17,990 nt of DNA from CAJQQY01 sp964352225 (lineage in GTDB: Bacteria; Bacteroidota; Bacteroidia; Chitinophagales; Saprospiraceae). A model generated the notes under the pieces. The model saw only the letters and a program-made list of their open reading frames with translations. It did no database searches and was not told the DNA's origin. Positions 6,930 through 14,243 of the stretch are shown here, piece after piece; positions within the stretch are counted from its first letter, which is position 1, and the number at the start of each line of letters is the position of its first letter. Position numbers and translations under genes: made by a program. Where the stretch lies: NCBI GenBank assembly GCA_964352225.1, contig CAYGRM010000104.1, positions 1 to 17,990 on the forward strand, given 5' to 3'.

Positions 6930-8291
6930 TTAATTTAGCTTATATTTTTTCACCATCATTTTTGGGATACCTATATCTTTTCGCCCAATAACGTAAACAA
7001 ATTCAGTATCAATACCTACCACTTCCTGATAAGCAAGTTCATTAGGAATGGAATAGAATTTAACAATTTGAGCACGATCATTATTCGTATTCAGCTTGTG
7101 AATATCATTTTTTGAATAAAAATAAACGGCTTCATTGAGTTGTACGTTTAACAATTTAAGCTGGGTGTTCCAATCCAAATCTAAATCTATCTTTTCTTTC
7201 CCAAAATCATTTTTAGCATCAAAGCTCAAAAAATCCTCATTTACATAGTCTAATAAATATAGTTTTTCTTGATAAAAAAAGTTTAATACCTTAATGGGTT
7301 TTGACTCAACATTTAAATAATTACTGACCAACCTACCCAGTTCATTATTAATGATTAATCTAGTTAAGTCGCCATCCCAAGTTCCATCTGCTACAATATT
7401 AGGTTTTCCTATTCCTGTATCGATTCCACTTTCATCTGGGTTTGCAATGGCTTGAGAATATTCACCAATTATTTCATAGTAATGACTTCTAGCTACTTTT
7501 TCTGCATCTTTATCAAAGATAGAAGCAATGGTTTTCTGCTTTCCTTGATCCCAAATTTTGATATATTTTTTCCTCTTATTATGATTAGAAAAAAATTCGT
7601 AAACCATTTTTGATTTATAATGTGCAACGCAAGGTTTTAAATTTTCATTAAATGTGGAAATACTCATCTCAGCAACTATCTCTATTTTTTCTTTTACCGA
7701 TAGTTGAAAACAACGAGAATTAGATAACACATAAAGACTGCCGAGACAACTGACCTGAAAAGAATTTATCTTTTTCATTTTTTCTTTTGTTAAAAAAGAA
7801 CCCTCTTTATCATATTGAAATAAGTATCGAATATTTTCATCTATGGCAATCAAAAAAAATGACTCATCGTAAATGACCATATCTAAGATAGTCCAATTTG
7901 TTTTTTCAAATAAGTTTAATTCCTTTTGATCGGTTACCGTAATTTCAGAAATTTCGAAGATTCTTTTTTCTAGCGTAAAGTCAAATTTATAAATATCGAA
8001 AGCGTCATTTAAAGAAATGATGGTATCTAAATTTTCGTATCCCAAAAAAGAAATTGAAAATTTTGCGGAGGATAATGGTTCGTTGAGTTCGAAAAAAAAA
8101 TCTCCAACTTCATCTACTACCTGTTGTAAACTATCTTGTAAAGTGACTAGTGCACCATAGGCATTTTCTTCTTCATTCAATCGAACTTGTCCTTGGATGG
8201 TTATCTTTTGAGCAGATAAAAATGAAATAGAGGCAAAGAAAAAAAGGAAGAGAATAGTAATAGTTTTGGTTGAAAAAGTTACCTGATTCAT
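6930..8291 (-). CDS. Secreted protein with CarboxypepD_reg-like N-terminal domain, function unknown
   Basis: 453 residues. Residues 1-27 are a classical signal peptide (hydrophobic ILFLFFFASISFLSAQ, cleavage after a Ser-Ala pair). Residues about 28-110 are a carboxypeptidase-regulatory-like beta-sandwich domain, seen in IQGQVRLNEEENAYGALVTL, GDFFFEL and ISFLGYENLD; this is the domain that in Bacteroidota precedes TonB-dependent receptors and many envelope proteins. The remaining 340 residues hold repeated short strands of the type YDKEGSFLTKEK, LYVLSNSR, LYLLDYV and AVYFYSKNDI, suggesting a beta-propeller-like fold, but no family motif is recognised. It resembles the 6-bladed-propeller proteins common in this phylum; that is a guess. 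No C-terminal type IX sorting signal is visible. The protein is probably periplasmic or at the outer membrane. It is a single gene on its strand. Confidence 0.65.
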   Translation of the reverse strand: MNQVTFSTKTITILFLFFFASISFLSAQKITIQGQVRLNEEENAYGALVTLQDSLQQVVDEVGDFFFELNEPLSSAKFSISFLGYENLDTIISLNDAFDIYKFDFTLEKRIFEISEITVTDQKELNLFEKTNWTILDMVIYDESFFLIAIDENIRYLFQYDKEGSFLTKEKMKKINSFQVSCLGSLYVLSNSRCFQLSVKEKIEIVAEMSISTFNENLKPCVAHYKSKMVYEFFSNHNKRKKYIKIWDQGKQKTIASIFDKDAEKVARSHYYEIIGEYSQAIANPDESGIDTGIGKPNIVADGTWDGDLTRLIINNELGRLVSNYLNVESKPIKVLNFFYQEKLYLLDYVNEDFLSFDAKNDFGKEKIDLDLDWNTQLKLLNVQLNEAVYFYSKNDIHKLNTNNDRAQIVKFYSIPNELAYQEVVGIDTEFVYVIGRKDIGIPKMMVKKYKLN

Positions 8292-8416
8292 AGTTTTATA
8301 GTTTTATATTTTCAAATCGTAATACCACTTTTTATGCGGTATGCTTACTTCTAACAAGATAGCTTCTTATTTTTTTTCATAAAGTCTCGATTTACAAAAA
8401 GACATTGGGAGACAAA

Positions 8417-8461
8417 TTTAAAGTTATCTCCTCCAAGAGGCTTGAAGGAGATAAACTTAAA
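8417..8461 (-). terminator. Long imperfect hairpin downstream of the small gene, possible terminator
   Basis: The core ATCTCCT (8425-8431, after GTT) pairs with AGGAGAT (8446-8452), and CAAG pairs with CTTG around an AGG loop; the outer arms TTTAA and TTAAA also pair, with single-base bulges. It starts nine bases past the stop of the leftward gene at 8470. The U-run on the minus strand is weak, so termination is plausible rather than shown. The remaining space up to 8291 holds nothing else recognisable. Confidence 0.45.
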
Positions 8462-8469
8462 TACAAAAC

Positions 8470-8784
8470 TTAATCCATGATCACAATATAGTCCTCATTA
8501 ACTTCTATCACATCAAACTCTCTATCCAATAGATGAATCACCGCACTATTGGCATTATAGAAAATAGTAGGACTAAAACCTTGATAACCTTTGGCAATAT
8601 GTGGTGTTAGGGCAAAAGTTTTTTCATTTGGCATGCCACAATACATGATGGTAAATTTCCCCTTCAAAAAACCTTTTTTAATAGATAGCAATGAACCGGT
8701 GTAAATTTTATATTCCATTGGGTGAATTGAGTTGATGACAAAACTCCAAGATATACTTTTAGCGATAAAACATAAAAAATTCAA
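8470..8784 (-). CDS. Small hypothetical protein
   Basis: 104 residues from the ATG at 8784, or 82 residues from the internal ATG at 8718 (MEYKIYTGSLL). The shorter form looks more natural, because residues 1-22 read as an odd hydrophobic stretch (FLCFIAKSISWSFVI) that does not make a convincing signal peptide. The rest is a mix of short strands (GKFTIMYCGMP, FSPTIFYNANSAVIHLLD, DVIEVNEDYIVIMD) and suggests a small beta-rich domain. I do not recognise the family. It lies between a secreted-protein gene and the remains of a type IX secretion substrate on the other strand, with a long hairpin just after its stop. It may be a real orphan gene or part of a decaying region. Confidence 0.5.
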   Translation of the reverse strand: MNFLCFIAKSISWSFVINSIHPMEYKIYTGSLLSIKKGFLKGKFTIMYCGMPNEKTFALTPHIAKGYQGFSPTIFYNANSAVIHLLDREFDVIEVNEDYIVIMD

Positions 8785-8853
8785 AGTGAATTTAGTTCTT
8801 GTAGATTGTTTTTTCTGAATAGAGATTATTCTGATAAGTAGGTAAATACTTGA

Positions 8854-9165
8854 ATACTAGATTGTTACGTATTAGTTTATGAAAAAATCAATGAATGTTT
8901 CGAGTTAGAAAAATTAGATTTAACTATTGAAGTTTATCCTAATCCTTCAAGTGGAGAATTTAAAATTAATAGCCCAATTTTTTGAATTGGATATACTGAA
9001 ATTTTAGTTTATGTTATTGACGGAAAAGTATTGTTACAAAAGAATGAAAGTAGCCGATGTGAGACTAGTTCTATTGATTTGACTTCCATACAAAATGGCA
9101 TTTACATTCTACAACTTCAAAATGGAGATCATTTTGTCAATTAAAAAATAGTAATAGCTAATTAG
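8854..9165 (+). pseudogene. Decayed C-terminal fragment of a type IX secretion substrate (Por_Secre_tail-like) with two nonsense codons
   Basis: Read in the frame starting at 8854, the DNA encodes a sorting domain of the type that directs proteins through the Bacteroidota type IX system. Landmarks are IEVYPNPSSGEFKIN, then EILVYVIDGKVLL, then the segment from DLTSIQNGIYILQLQNG to KIVIAN; these match the family pattern YPNPssGef, vyd..Gk, Ls.l..GiY.v.i and KiiI in order and spacing. Two in-frame stops break it: TGA at 8983-8985, after NSPIF, and TAA at 9142-9144, where the family usually has Lys before KIVI. A further stop at 8851-8853 bounds the frame upstream, and no body of a secreted protein is present. 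It is therefore the stub of a lost gene, unlikely to make a working product. Sequencing error would have to explain two separate stops and the missing N-terminus. Confidence 0.8.
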
Positions 9166-9168
9166 TTT

Positions 9169-9642
9169 TTATCCAAAAATCATTTCCCAACCAAAAGCTG
9201 CAACTTTAAAAACTAGCCAAATCATTAAAACAAAAAGTAAAACTAAAACGAATAATATCGGTAGGACTACTCGCCAAATACTACCATTATATTCTCCTTC
9301 ACCATAATGTTCTCTTAATAGGTTATAATTCCGCCGATTCGATTTGAAATACAAATCAAATATATCCCCAAAGAGCGGAACACTTCCTACCACAGTATCT
9401 AAAACAATATTCAGAAGCATTTTTGCCAAAACTTGCCCACTCGCTCCATGTTTTGCCATCGTAATAACTAAACCTCCTGAAAAAAGAAAACTTATCAAAT
9501 CGCCAGCATATGGAACCAAGCCAATGATAAAATCTAAGCCAAAAGTAGTTTTCGTACCTGGAATTCGAAATTGGGAATCTAATAATTTAGAAAAAGTATC
9601 TATGCCTTGCAGCTCAGCAGGGGTGGAGTTTTGATCTTCCAT
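9169..9642 (-). CDS. DUF4112 family membrane protein
   Basis: 157 residues with the DUF4112 signature. GLVPYAGD (41-48) is followed by a membrane-prone stretch with a glycine pair, then AKHGASGQVLAKMLLNIVLD (63-82), GSVPLFGDIFD (86-96) and FKSNRRNYNLL (99-109). The paired G.vP..GD motifs and the KxNxRN segment are diagnostic of this family, whose function is unknown. A hydrophobic segment at about 124-147 (VVLPILFVLVLLFVLMIWLV) is a likely transmembrane helix near the C-terminus. Length is normal for the family. A -7 box lies 22 bases ahead of the ATG on the minus strand. It is a single gene, divergent from hemE. Confidence 0.9.
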   Translation of the reverse strand: MEDQNSTPAELQGIDTFSKLLDSQFRIPGTKTTFGLDFIIGLVPYAGDLISFLFSGGLVITMAKHGASGQVLAKMLLNIVLDTVVGSVPLFGDIFDLYFKSNRRNYNLLREHYGEGEYNGSIWRVVLPILFVLVLLFVLMIWLVFKVAAFGWEMIFG

Positions 9643-9664
9643 TTTTGAATTTTTATTAAAAAAG

Positions 9665-9672
9665 CAAAACTA
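9665..9672 (-). promoter_or_regulatory. -7 promoter box for the DUF4112 gene
   Basis: CAAAACTA on the + strand reads TAGTTTTG on the minus strand, an exact match to the Bacteroidota -7 consensus TAnnTTTG, 22 bases upstream of the start codon. No TTG -33 element was found at the usual distance, so this rests on the -7 box alone. Confidence 0.45.
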
Positions 9673-9815
9673 AAGTAATGTTTAAATATAATAGAGTTTT
9701 ATTAATTGTATTTTACAGCAGTAGTTTCCTCATTCGTAATTTTCTTGTTTTGAAAATTTTAAAAATCTGACAAAAAAGTGAATAAAAAAAACTGAAATTC
9801 CACCATTAAAAAACT

Positions 9816-9823
9816 TAATTTTG
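9816..9823 (+). promoter_or_regulatory. -7 promoter box directly before hemE (possible leaderless mRNA)
   Basis: TAATTTTG matches TAnnTTTG exactly and ends only four bases before the hemE ATG at 9828. If used, transcription would begin at or next to the start codon. The -33 region has no clear TTG. The rest of the space from 9673 to 9815 shows nothing else recognisable. Confidence 0.5.
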
Positions 9824-9827
9824 CGCC

Positions 9828-10856
9828 ATGAATTTACAAAATGATCTTTTACTCAGAACAGCTCGTGGAGAGAAAGTCGAGCGACCACCAGTATGGTTAA
9901 TGCGTCAAGCAGGAAGAATATTACCACAATATAGAGCCTTGAGAGGTAAGCTCTCAGGATTCAAAGAATTGGTAGAAACGCCTCATTTGGCAGCAGAAGT
10001 TACGATCCAACCAGTCGATGAATTAGGGGTGGATGCAGCTATTATTTTTTCTGACATTTTAGTGATTCCAGAGGCAATGGGATTGACTTATGAAATGGTA
10101 GAGAAGAAAGGCCCATGGTTCCCAAAAACTATTGAATCGCTGAGTGATGTAGAGAAATTAGGCTCAGGCGAAAGCATTATTGGTGAATTACAATATGTTT
10201 TTGATGCCTTGTCTGTAACGAAAAAAGAACTAAATGGGAGAGTGCCATTGATTGGTTTTGCAGGAGCTCCCTGGACCATTTTTTCCTATATGTTAGAAGG
10301 TTCTGGCAGTAAAACTTTCTCCAAAGCTCGAAAATTTTTATATCAAAATCCGAAAGCTGCGCATTTGTTATTGGAAAAAATTACTGATACCACCATTGCA
10401 TATTTGCAACAAAAAGTTCGTTCAGGTGCCAATATGATTCAGGTATTTGATTCTTGGGCTGGAATTTTACCTCCCTATCAATATTCAGAATTTGCAGTTC
10501 CATACATCAAAAAAATTGTAGACTCAATTAAAGATGTTCCAGTAATTGTATTTGCCAAAGGAGCCTGGTTTGCAATGGAAGAATTAGCACAATTAGACTG
10601 TCAGGTTTTAGGGGTAGATTGGAATACTAAAGTGAGTGATCTGAGAGGAAAATTGAATGTTCAACAAGTTTTACAAGGAAATTTAGATCCATGTATGTTG
10701 TATTCTTCAGAGGAAAATGTTCGTGCAGCTACCTTAAAAATGTTGAATGATTTTGGAGGAAAGCATATTGCTAATTTGGGGCATGGAGTTTATCCAGATA
10801 CGCCGCTTGATAATGTTAAAACTTTTGTAAATACAGTAAAAAGTTATTCTTATTAG
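9828..10856 (+). CDS. hemE: Uroporphyrinogen decarboxylase
   Basis: 342 residues, the normal length for HemE. This cytosolic enzyme removes the four acetate carboxyl groups of uroporphyrinogen III to give coproporphyrinogen III in haem synthesis. The family signature PVWLMRQAGR (21-30) is intact with the substrate-binding arginines R26 and R30; the essential aspartate is D76 in FSDILV; the active-site tyrosine is Y154 in GAPWTIFSYMLEG; and the late histidine is H319 in NLGHGVYPDTP. The start ATGAATTTACAAAATGAT fits family N-termini. No other haem gene is in the window. It may be cotranscribed with the small secreted-protein gene that follows after 48 bases. A -7 box sits just before the ATG. 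Confidence 0.98.
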   Translation: MNLQNDLLLRTARGEKVERPPVWLMRQAGRILPQYRALRGKLSGFKELVETPHLAAEVTIQPVDELGVDAAIIFSDILVIPEAMGLTYEMVEKKGPWFPKTIESLSDVEKLGSGESIIGELQYVFDALSVTKKELNGRVPLIGFAGAPWTIFSYMLEGSGSKTFSKARKFLYQNPKAAHLLLEKITDTTIAYLQQKVRSGANMIQVFDSWAGILPPYQYSEFAVPYIKKIVDSIKDVPVIVFAKGAWFAMEELAQLDCQVLGVDWNTKVSDLRGKLNVQQVLQGNLDPCMLYSSEENVRAATLKMLNDFGGKHIANLGHGVYPDTPLDNVKTFVNTVKSYSY

Positions 10857-10904
10857 TTTAATTTATTTAGGTTAAAACTAAATTTATCATTAAACTGAAA
10901 AGAT

Positions 10905-11381
10905 ATGAAATTCGTAATAACCGTACTTTTAGTTTGTTCCAATTTAATCTCTTTTGCTCAGACCAAAGAAGATTTTTTGGCTTGCTTCGAAATCATCATG
11001 GAGCAGGAAGATTTTCAACCTGCCTTCGAAAATAGAGGTATTACAGGTGAAAGCCTAATCATTGTAACTAATAATAATAGGTCAGCCAATCAAAATGAGA
11101 TTGAGAAAATTAGGAATTCATTGACAACTAACGATTTCTATAATTTTAGTGAAACGGTAAAAGTAATTCAAGGTGATGATAAAGCGGTCAGGAGCCAAGG
11201 ATATGATCCAATACATGTATTACAAATTGGATTTGGAGGACAGAAAGATGTTTTAGTATTCATGCTAAGTACTGGAATTGAAAATCAAAATTTGATGTAT
11301 AATTGGAATTATAAATTCGTAAAAAAAGAACAGGAATGGATTTTAGTTGGTCAAAATATATGGAAAACTAAAATACGTTAG
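10905..11381 (+). CDS. Small secreted protein of unknown function
   Basis: 158 residues. Residues 1-19 are a signal peptide (MKFVITVLLVCSNLISFAQ with an FA-Q cleavage region), so the mature protein of about 139 residues is probably periplasmic; the internal Cys in the leader is not in a lipobox. The mature part mixes helices and strands: CFEIIMEQEDFQPAFENR, SLIIVTNNNRS, IEKIRNSLTTNDFYNF, PIHVLQIGFGGQKDVLVFML and a C-terminal WNYKFVKKEQEWILVGQ. That final part, an aromatic strand, charged residues and then W.lV, looks like the last hairpin of a small beta-rich domain, but I do not recognise the family. It follows hemE by 48 bases on the same strand with no terminator between. No metal or catalytic motif is seen. 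Confidence 0.7.
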   Translation: MKFVITVLLVCSNLISFAQTKEDFLACFEIIMEQEDFQPAFENRGITGESLIIVTNNNRSANQNEIEKIRNSLTTNDFYNFSETVKVIQGDDKAVRSQGYDPIHVLQIGFGGQKDVLVFMLSTGIENQNLMYNWNYKFVKKEQEWILVGQNIWKTKIR

Positions 11382-11436
11382 ATTAATTTTGCTCACAATC
11401 AATTCATCGACTTTTTTCTTATTTCGTGTATTTATC

Positions 11437-11444
11437 TATATTTG
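11437..11444 (+). promoter_or_regulatory. -7 promoter box for accD
   Basis: TATATTTG matches TAnnTTTG exactly and is followed by CG. It would give a leader of about 155 bases before the accD ATG. No good TTG lies at the -33 distance. The leader holds an exact 5-bp hairpin, GTAGC (11546-11550) with GCTAC (11555-11559) around CAAA, and AGGTGAT near its start can pair with AT plus CACCT near 11490-11500. No known riboswitch was recognised. Confidence 0.45.
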
Positions 11445-11605
11445 CGTTGTCAGGTGATCTAGGGAAAATAATTTTAAAGATTTACCTTTCAATCAACACC
11501 TTTCCAAGAACATATATTTACAAACAAATGTAAATAATTTATCAGGTAGCCAAAGCTACACATTAAATTATTTTTATACTTTAACTTACTAAAAATCAAT
11601 AGTTT

Positions 11606-12451
11606 ATGGGCTGGTTTAGGAGGCTAAAAGACGGAATTACCACCAAAACGGTAAACAAGAAAGATACTCCAGATGGTGTGTGGTATAAGTGTAAGAAGTG
11701 TAAAGAAGCAAGTACAACCAAAGAATTCAAGGAGAATTTTTACAAATGTCCAAAGTGCAATGCTCATGCGAGAATTGGTTCTGAAGATTATTTTGAAATA
11801 ATTTTTGATGGAAAATATACAGAGCTTTTTGAAGATTTAATCTCTAAGGATTTCTTGAACTTTACCGATTTGAAACCTTATGACGAACGGCTAGAAGCTG
11901 CTAGGAAAAAGACNNNNNNNNNNAATTTGAATGATGCGATGGTTGTAGCAACTGGAAAGCTTAATAAAAAGTCGTTAACTATTGCCGCTATGGATTTTTC
12001 CTTTATTGGTGGTTCAATGGGATCAGTAGTTGGGGAAAAAATTTCAAAAGCTATCGATTATTCCATTGAGAATCGTACTGCATTTATGATTATCTCTAAG
12101 TCAGGAGGTGCTAGAATGATGGAATCTGCCTTTTCTTTGATGCAAATGGCTAAGACTTCAGTAAAATTGACCCAATTGGCTGAGGCAAAATTACCTTATT
12201 TCTCTTTTATGACCGACCCAACAACTGGGGGGGTTACTGCTTCTTTTGCCATGTTGGGAGATATTAATTTTGCTGAGCCAGAAGCGTTGATCGGTTTTGC
12301 TGGACCTAGAGTAATTAGAGAAACTATAAAAAAAGATCTTCCAGAAGGTTTTCAAACCTCTGAATTTTTACTGGAACATGGATTCCTTGATTTCATTGTA
12401 GATCGAAAAGATTTGAAAGAGAAAATAAGTGATCTAGTGGCTTATTTTTAA
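11606..12451 (+). CDS. accD: Acetyl-CoA carboxylase carboxyltransferase subunit beta (with assembly gap)
   Basis: About 281 residues, normal for AccD. With AccA it moves the carboxyl group from carboxybiotin to acetyl-CoA, making malonyl-CoA for fatty-acid synthesis in the cytosol. A four-cysteine zinc ribbon is complete near the N-terminus (C29, C32, C48, C51 in CKKCKE and CPKCNA). The crotonase-type core shows GGSMGSVVGEKI, SKSGGARMMES, DPTTGGVTASFAMLGD, GFAGPRVI and FLLEHGFLDFIVDR, all characteristic. Ten Ns at 11914-11923 interrupt the codons between KK and NLNDAMVVATGKL. In relatives this reads roughly KKT(G/N)L-DA, so little or nothing seems to be missing: the bases AC before the Ns plus one base would code Thr and keep the frame. 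Ends at a bidirectional terminator shared with bshC. Confidence 0.97.
   Translation: MGWFRRLKDGITTKTVNKKDTPDGVWYKCKKCKEASTTKEFKENFYKCPKCNAHARIGSEDYFEIIFDGKYTELFEDLISKDFLNFTDLKPYDERLEAARKKXXXXNLNDAMVVATGKLNKKSLTIAAMDFSFIGGSMGSVVGEKISKAIDYSIENRTAFMIISKSGGARMMESAFSLMQMAKTSVKLTQLAEAKLPYFSFMTDPTTGGVTASFAMLGDINFAEPEALIGFAGPRVIRETIKKDLPEGFQTSEFLLEHGFLDFIVDRKDLKEKISDLVAYF
11914..11923. other. Assembly gap (10 N) inside accD
   Basis: Ten Ns used as a placeholder of unknown real length. The protein reads in the same frame on both sides with family-like sequence directly abutting, so the true missing length is probably very small (possibly one base) and equal to 1 modulo 3. Confidence 0.97.
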
Positions 12452-12468
12452 AAACCATAAAATAATAA

Positions 12469-12506
12469 AAAACGCCCTTTCAGATTTTCTGAAAGGGCGT
12501 TTTTAG
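12469..12506. terminator. Bidirectional rho-independent terminator between accD and bshC
   Basis: AACGCCCTTTCAGA (12471-12484) is the exact reverse complement of TCTGAAAGGGCGTT (12488-12501), with a TTT loop. An A-run on the left and a T-run on the right give a U-tract in both directions. It can end accD on the + strand and bshC on the - strand. Confidence 0.93.
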
Positions 12507-12525
12507 TTAGAAACTAAATTAAAAT

Positions 12526-14151
12526 TTATTCCTCAATCACCACAAAACTTTTCTCTAGAGGATCAAAAACCTCTTTCAAAGTCTCTAAATATGACTCACC
12601 ATGTTTCATGTAAAAAGCCATAAAATTATCTTTTCGTTCTTGCAAACCATTTGAGGGGAAAAGCTTGTCTTTAAGATTCCTTAATTGATTGATGGAAATT
12701 TCATGCTTTTGCTTTTCAGCTCGCATCACCCGACTTTCGAGGTTTTCTAAACTTTTAATTTGTTTGGCTGCTTCAGCTAAAACTGTTTTACCTAAACTTG
12801 CATCAACTTCGATGGTCTTATTCTTTACCTTTTCAAATATAGCTTCAAGCTCCTTTTTTTCTGCCGAAAAATTCAATTCTCCTTCTGAATTTTCTTTGAC
12901 AAAATCTTTGATTATTTCTTCCGTATCTTGAAAAAGAGCTGTTGAAGTCATGCCTAATTTATCTATTCTTTTTTTGGTTCCCTGATCTATCCATACTGCT
13001 GAATTTCTTCTAATCAACATTGGGAAGTTTATCTTGAAATATTCGAATTGGGTTTTCCTTTCCAGCCAATAAGCTAGTTCTCCACCTCCTCCAACATAGG
13101 CTAAATTTGGCAAAATCAACTCTTGATACAAAGGTCGCATAATCACATTGGGTGAAAAATGCTCTGGATGATTTTCAATTTCTTTTTCCATCTCTTCTTT
13201 TGAGAAAGAGATATCCGTATTCAGAACTTGGTATCGATCATTTTCGAAAACAATTCTTTCCCGGATCTGAGGATTAAGGTAGAAGAAGTTTATTTCTCTA
13301 GGCGAAGCTTGAGTTTTGAAGCCAGCTTCATTTAATTGTTCAGCAGCAGCTTCCACTAATGGTTGAGAAGCTTGATTGAAAATTTCATCTTTGATAATTG
13401 GAATAAACTCTCTTTTTAAATCAGCTTGATTCATATTCAAACAAACCAAACCATCTTTTCCAAATAATTCATTCACTAAAGAAAGTGCAGCATCAGAATA
13501 AGTCTCATACTTGGTATGAGAGCGTTCCATTAAGTCGTAAACGGCTTTAGCATTTTCTGATTCTCCTAGAATTTCTTTTAATTCTGCTAAGACATTTTTA
13601 AGACTAGCCGTTTTCATTGCTCCCACAGAGCCTGTTTCTTCATTTTCCCAAAGTAACTCTTTAGAAAATAAATTAGCATGATTCATCTCTTCGAAGTCAT
13701 GGTCTTCTCCACCAGTAATGAAAACCGGAACGAACTGATAATCAGGTAGGTATTTATTTAATTTTTTAGCTAGGTTAAGCGTAGAAATGATCTTATAAAT
13801 ATAATAAAGTGGTCCAGTAAAAAGACTTGGTTGATGAGCTGTAACTAAAGTAAAAGTATTTTGTTCTGCTAACTTTTCGATATTGGACTTAACATTTTCA
13901 TGCATTCCTAATTTTGAATATTGTTGTAACAATGCTTTTACAAGAACCTTTCGATTGGTGTTATCCTTCTTTTTGTCCTCAATAATTTGAGCAAAAGAAT
14001 CATACTCAGTTGAGTATTTATAAAATGGTTTTAAAGCTTCGTCTTCTCTTGCGTATGCCTTATCTCTAGAAGAAACTTGAGGTACCTCTTCGTATGGGAT
14101 TAAGGTTACTTTTACGTCCAACTTGTTTTTAGTTTCAGGTTCGATTATCAT
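12526..14151 (-). CDS. bshC: Bacillithiol biosynthesis cysteine-adding enzyme BshC
   Basis: 541 residues, typical of BshC. The enzyme is held to add cysteine to glucosaminyl-malate, the last step in making bacillithiol, the low-molecular-weight thiol of Bacillota and many Bacteroidota. The nucleotide-binding-like core shows TAHQPSLFTGPLYYIYKI (104-121), followed by FVPVFITGGEDHDFEEMNH (140-158), where EDHDFEE is the family hallmark, and YVGGGGELAYWLERK later. Residues about 400-500 are Lys/Glu rich and predict the coiled coil of the family. The start ATGATAATCGAA is preceded by a promoter candidate at 14225-14256. It is divergent from glpK and convergent with accD; bshA and bshB are not in the window. 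Confidence 0.95.
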   Translation of the reverse strand: MIIEPETKNKLDVKVTLIPYEEVPQVSSRDKAYAREDEALKPFYKYSTEYDSFAQIIEDKKKDNTNRKVLVKALLQQYSKLGMHENVKSNIEKLAEQNTFTLVTAHQPSLFTGPLYYIYKIISTLNLAKKLNKYLPDYQFVPVFITGGEDHDFEEMNHANLFSKELLWENEETGSVGAMKTASLKNVLAELKEILGESENAKAVYDLMERSHTKYETYSDAALSLVNELFGKDGLVCLNMNQADLKREFIPIIKDEIFNQASQPLVEAAAEQLNEAGFKTQASPREINFFYLNPQIRERIVFENDRYQVLNTDISFSKEEMEKEIENHPEHFSPNVIMRPLYQELILPNLAYVGGGGELAYWLERKTQFEYFKINFPMLIRRNSAVWIDQGTKKRIDKLGMTSTALFQDTEEIIKDFVKENSEGELNFSAEKKELEAIFEKVKNKTIEVDASLGKTVLAEAAKQIKSLENLESRVMRAEKQKHEISINQLRNLKDKLFPSNGLQERKDNFMAFYMKHGESYLETLKEVFDPLEKSFVVIEE

Positions 14152-14185
14152 GTTTTTTTATTTTCTCGAAAGGTGATTTTTTCAC

Positions 14186-14193
14186 TATATTTG
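14186..14193 (+). promoter_or_regulatory. -7 promoter box, probably for glpK
   Basis: TATATTTG matches TAnnTTTG exactly on the + strand and would give a leader of about 125 bases ahead of glpK. It overlaps the left edge of the inverted repeat and faces the bshC promoter, so the two transcripts would overlap at their 5' ends. No TTG at -33 is seen. Confidence 0.4.
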
Positions 14194-14243
14194 GCAACTG
14201 CAGTAATAGTAAAATTTTGTAACACAAATTTACTGTTGCAAAT
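14190..14243. repeat. Extended imperfect inverted repeat in the bshC/glpK divergent region
   Basis: Inner arms AGTAAAATTTTGT (14208-14220) and ACAAATTTACT (14224-14234) are complementary apart from two extra bases on the left. Outside them GCAAC (14194-14198) matches GTTGC (14235-14239), and ATTTG on the left matches CAAAT on the right, with nine unpaired bases TGCAGTAAT on the left side only. The near-symmetry spans the whole control region between the two genes and may bind a dimeric regulator; it could also be chance in AT-rich DNA. Confidence 0.5.

Noticed and set aside
8854..9165. Two nonsense codons as stop-codon recoding in a living gene
   Set aside because: The neighbouring genes use TGA, TAG and TAA as ordinary stops or avoid them, no recoding signal is seen and the N-terminal body of the protein is missing, so decay is the simpler explanation.
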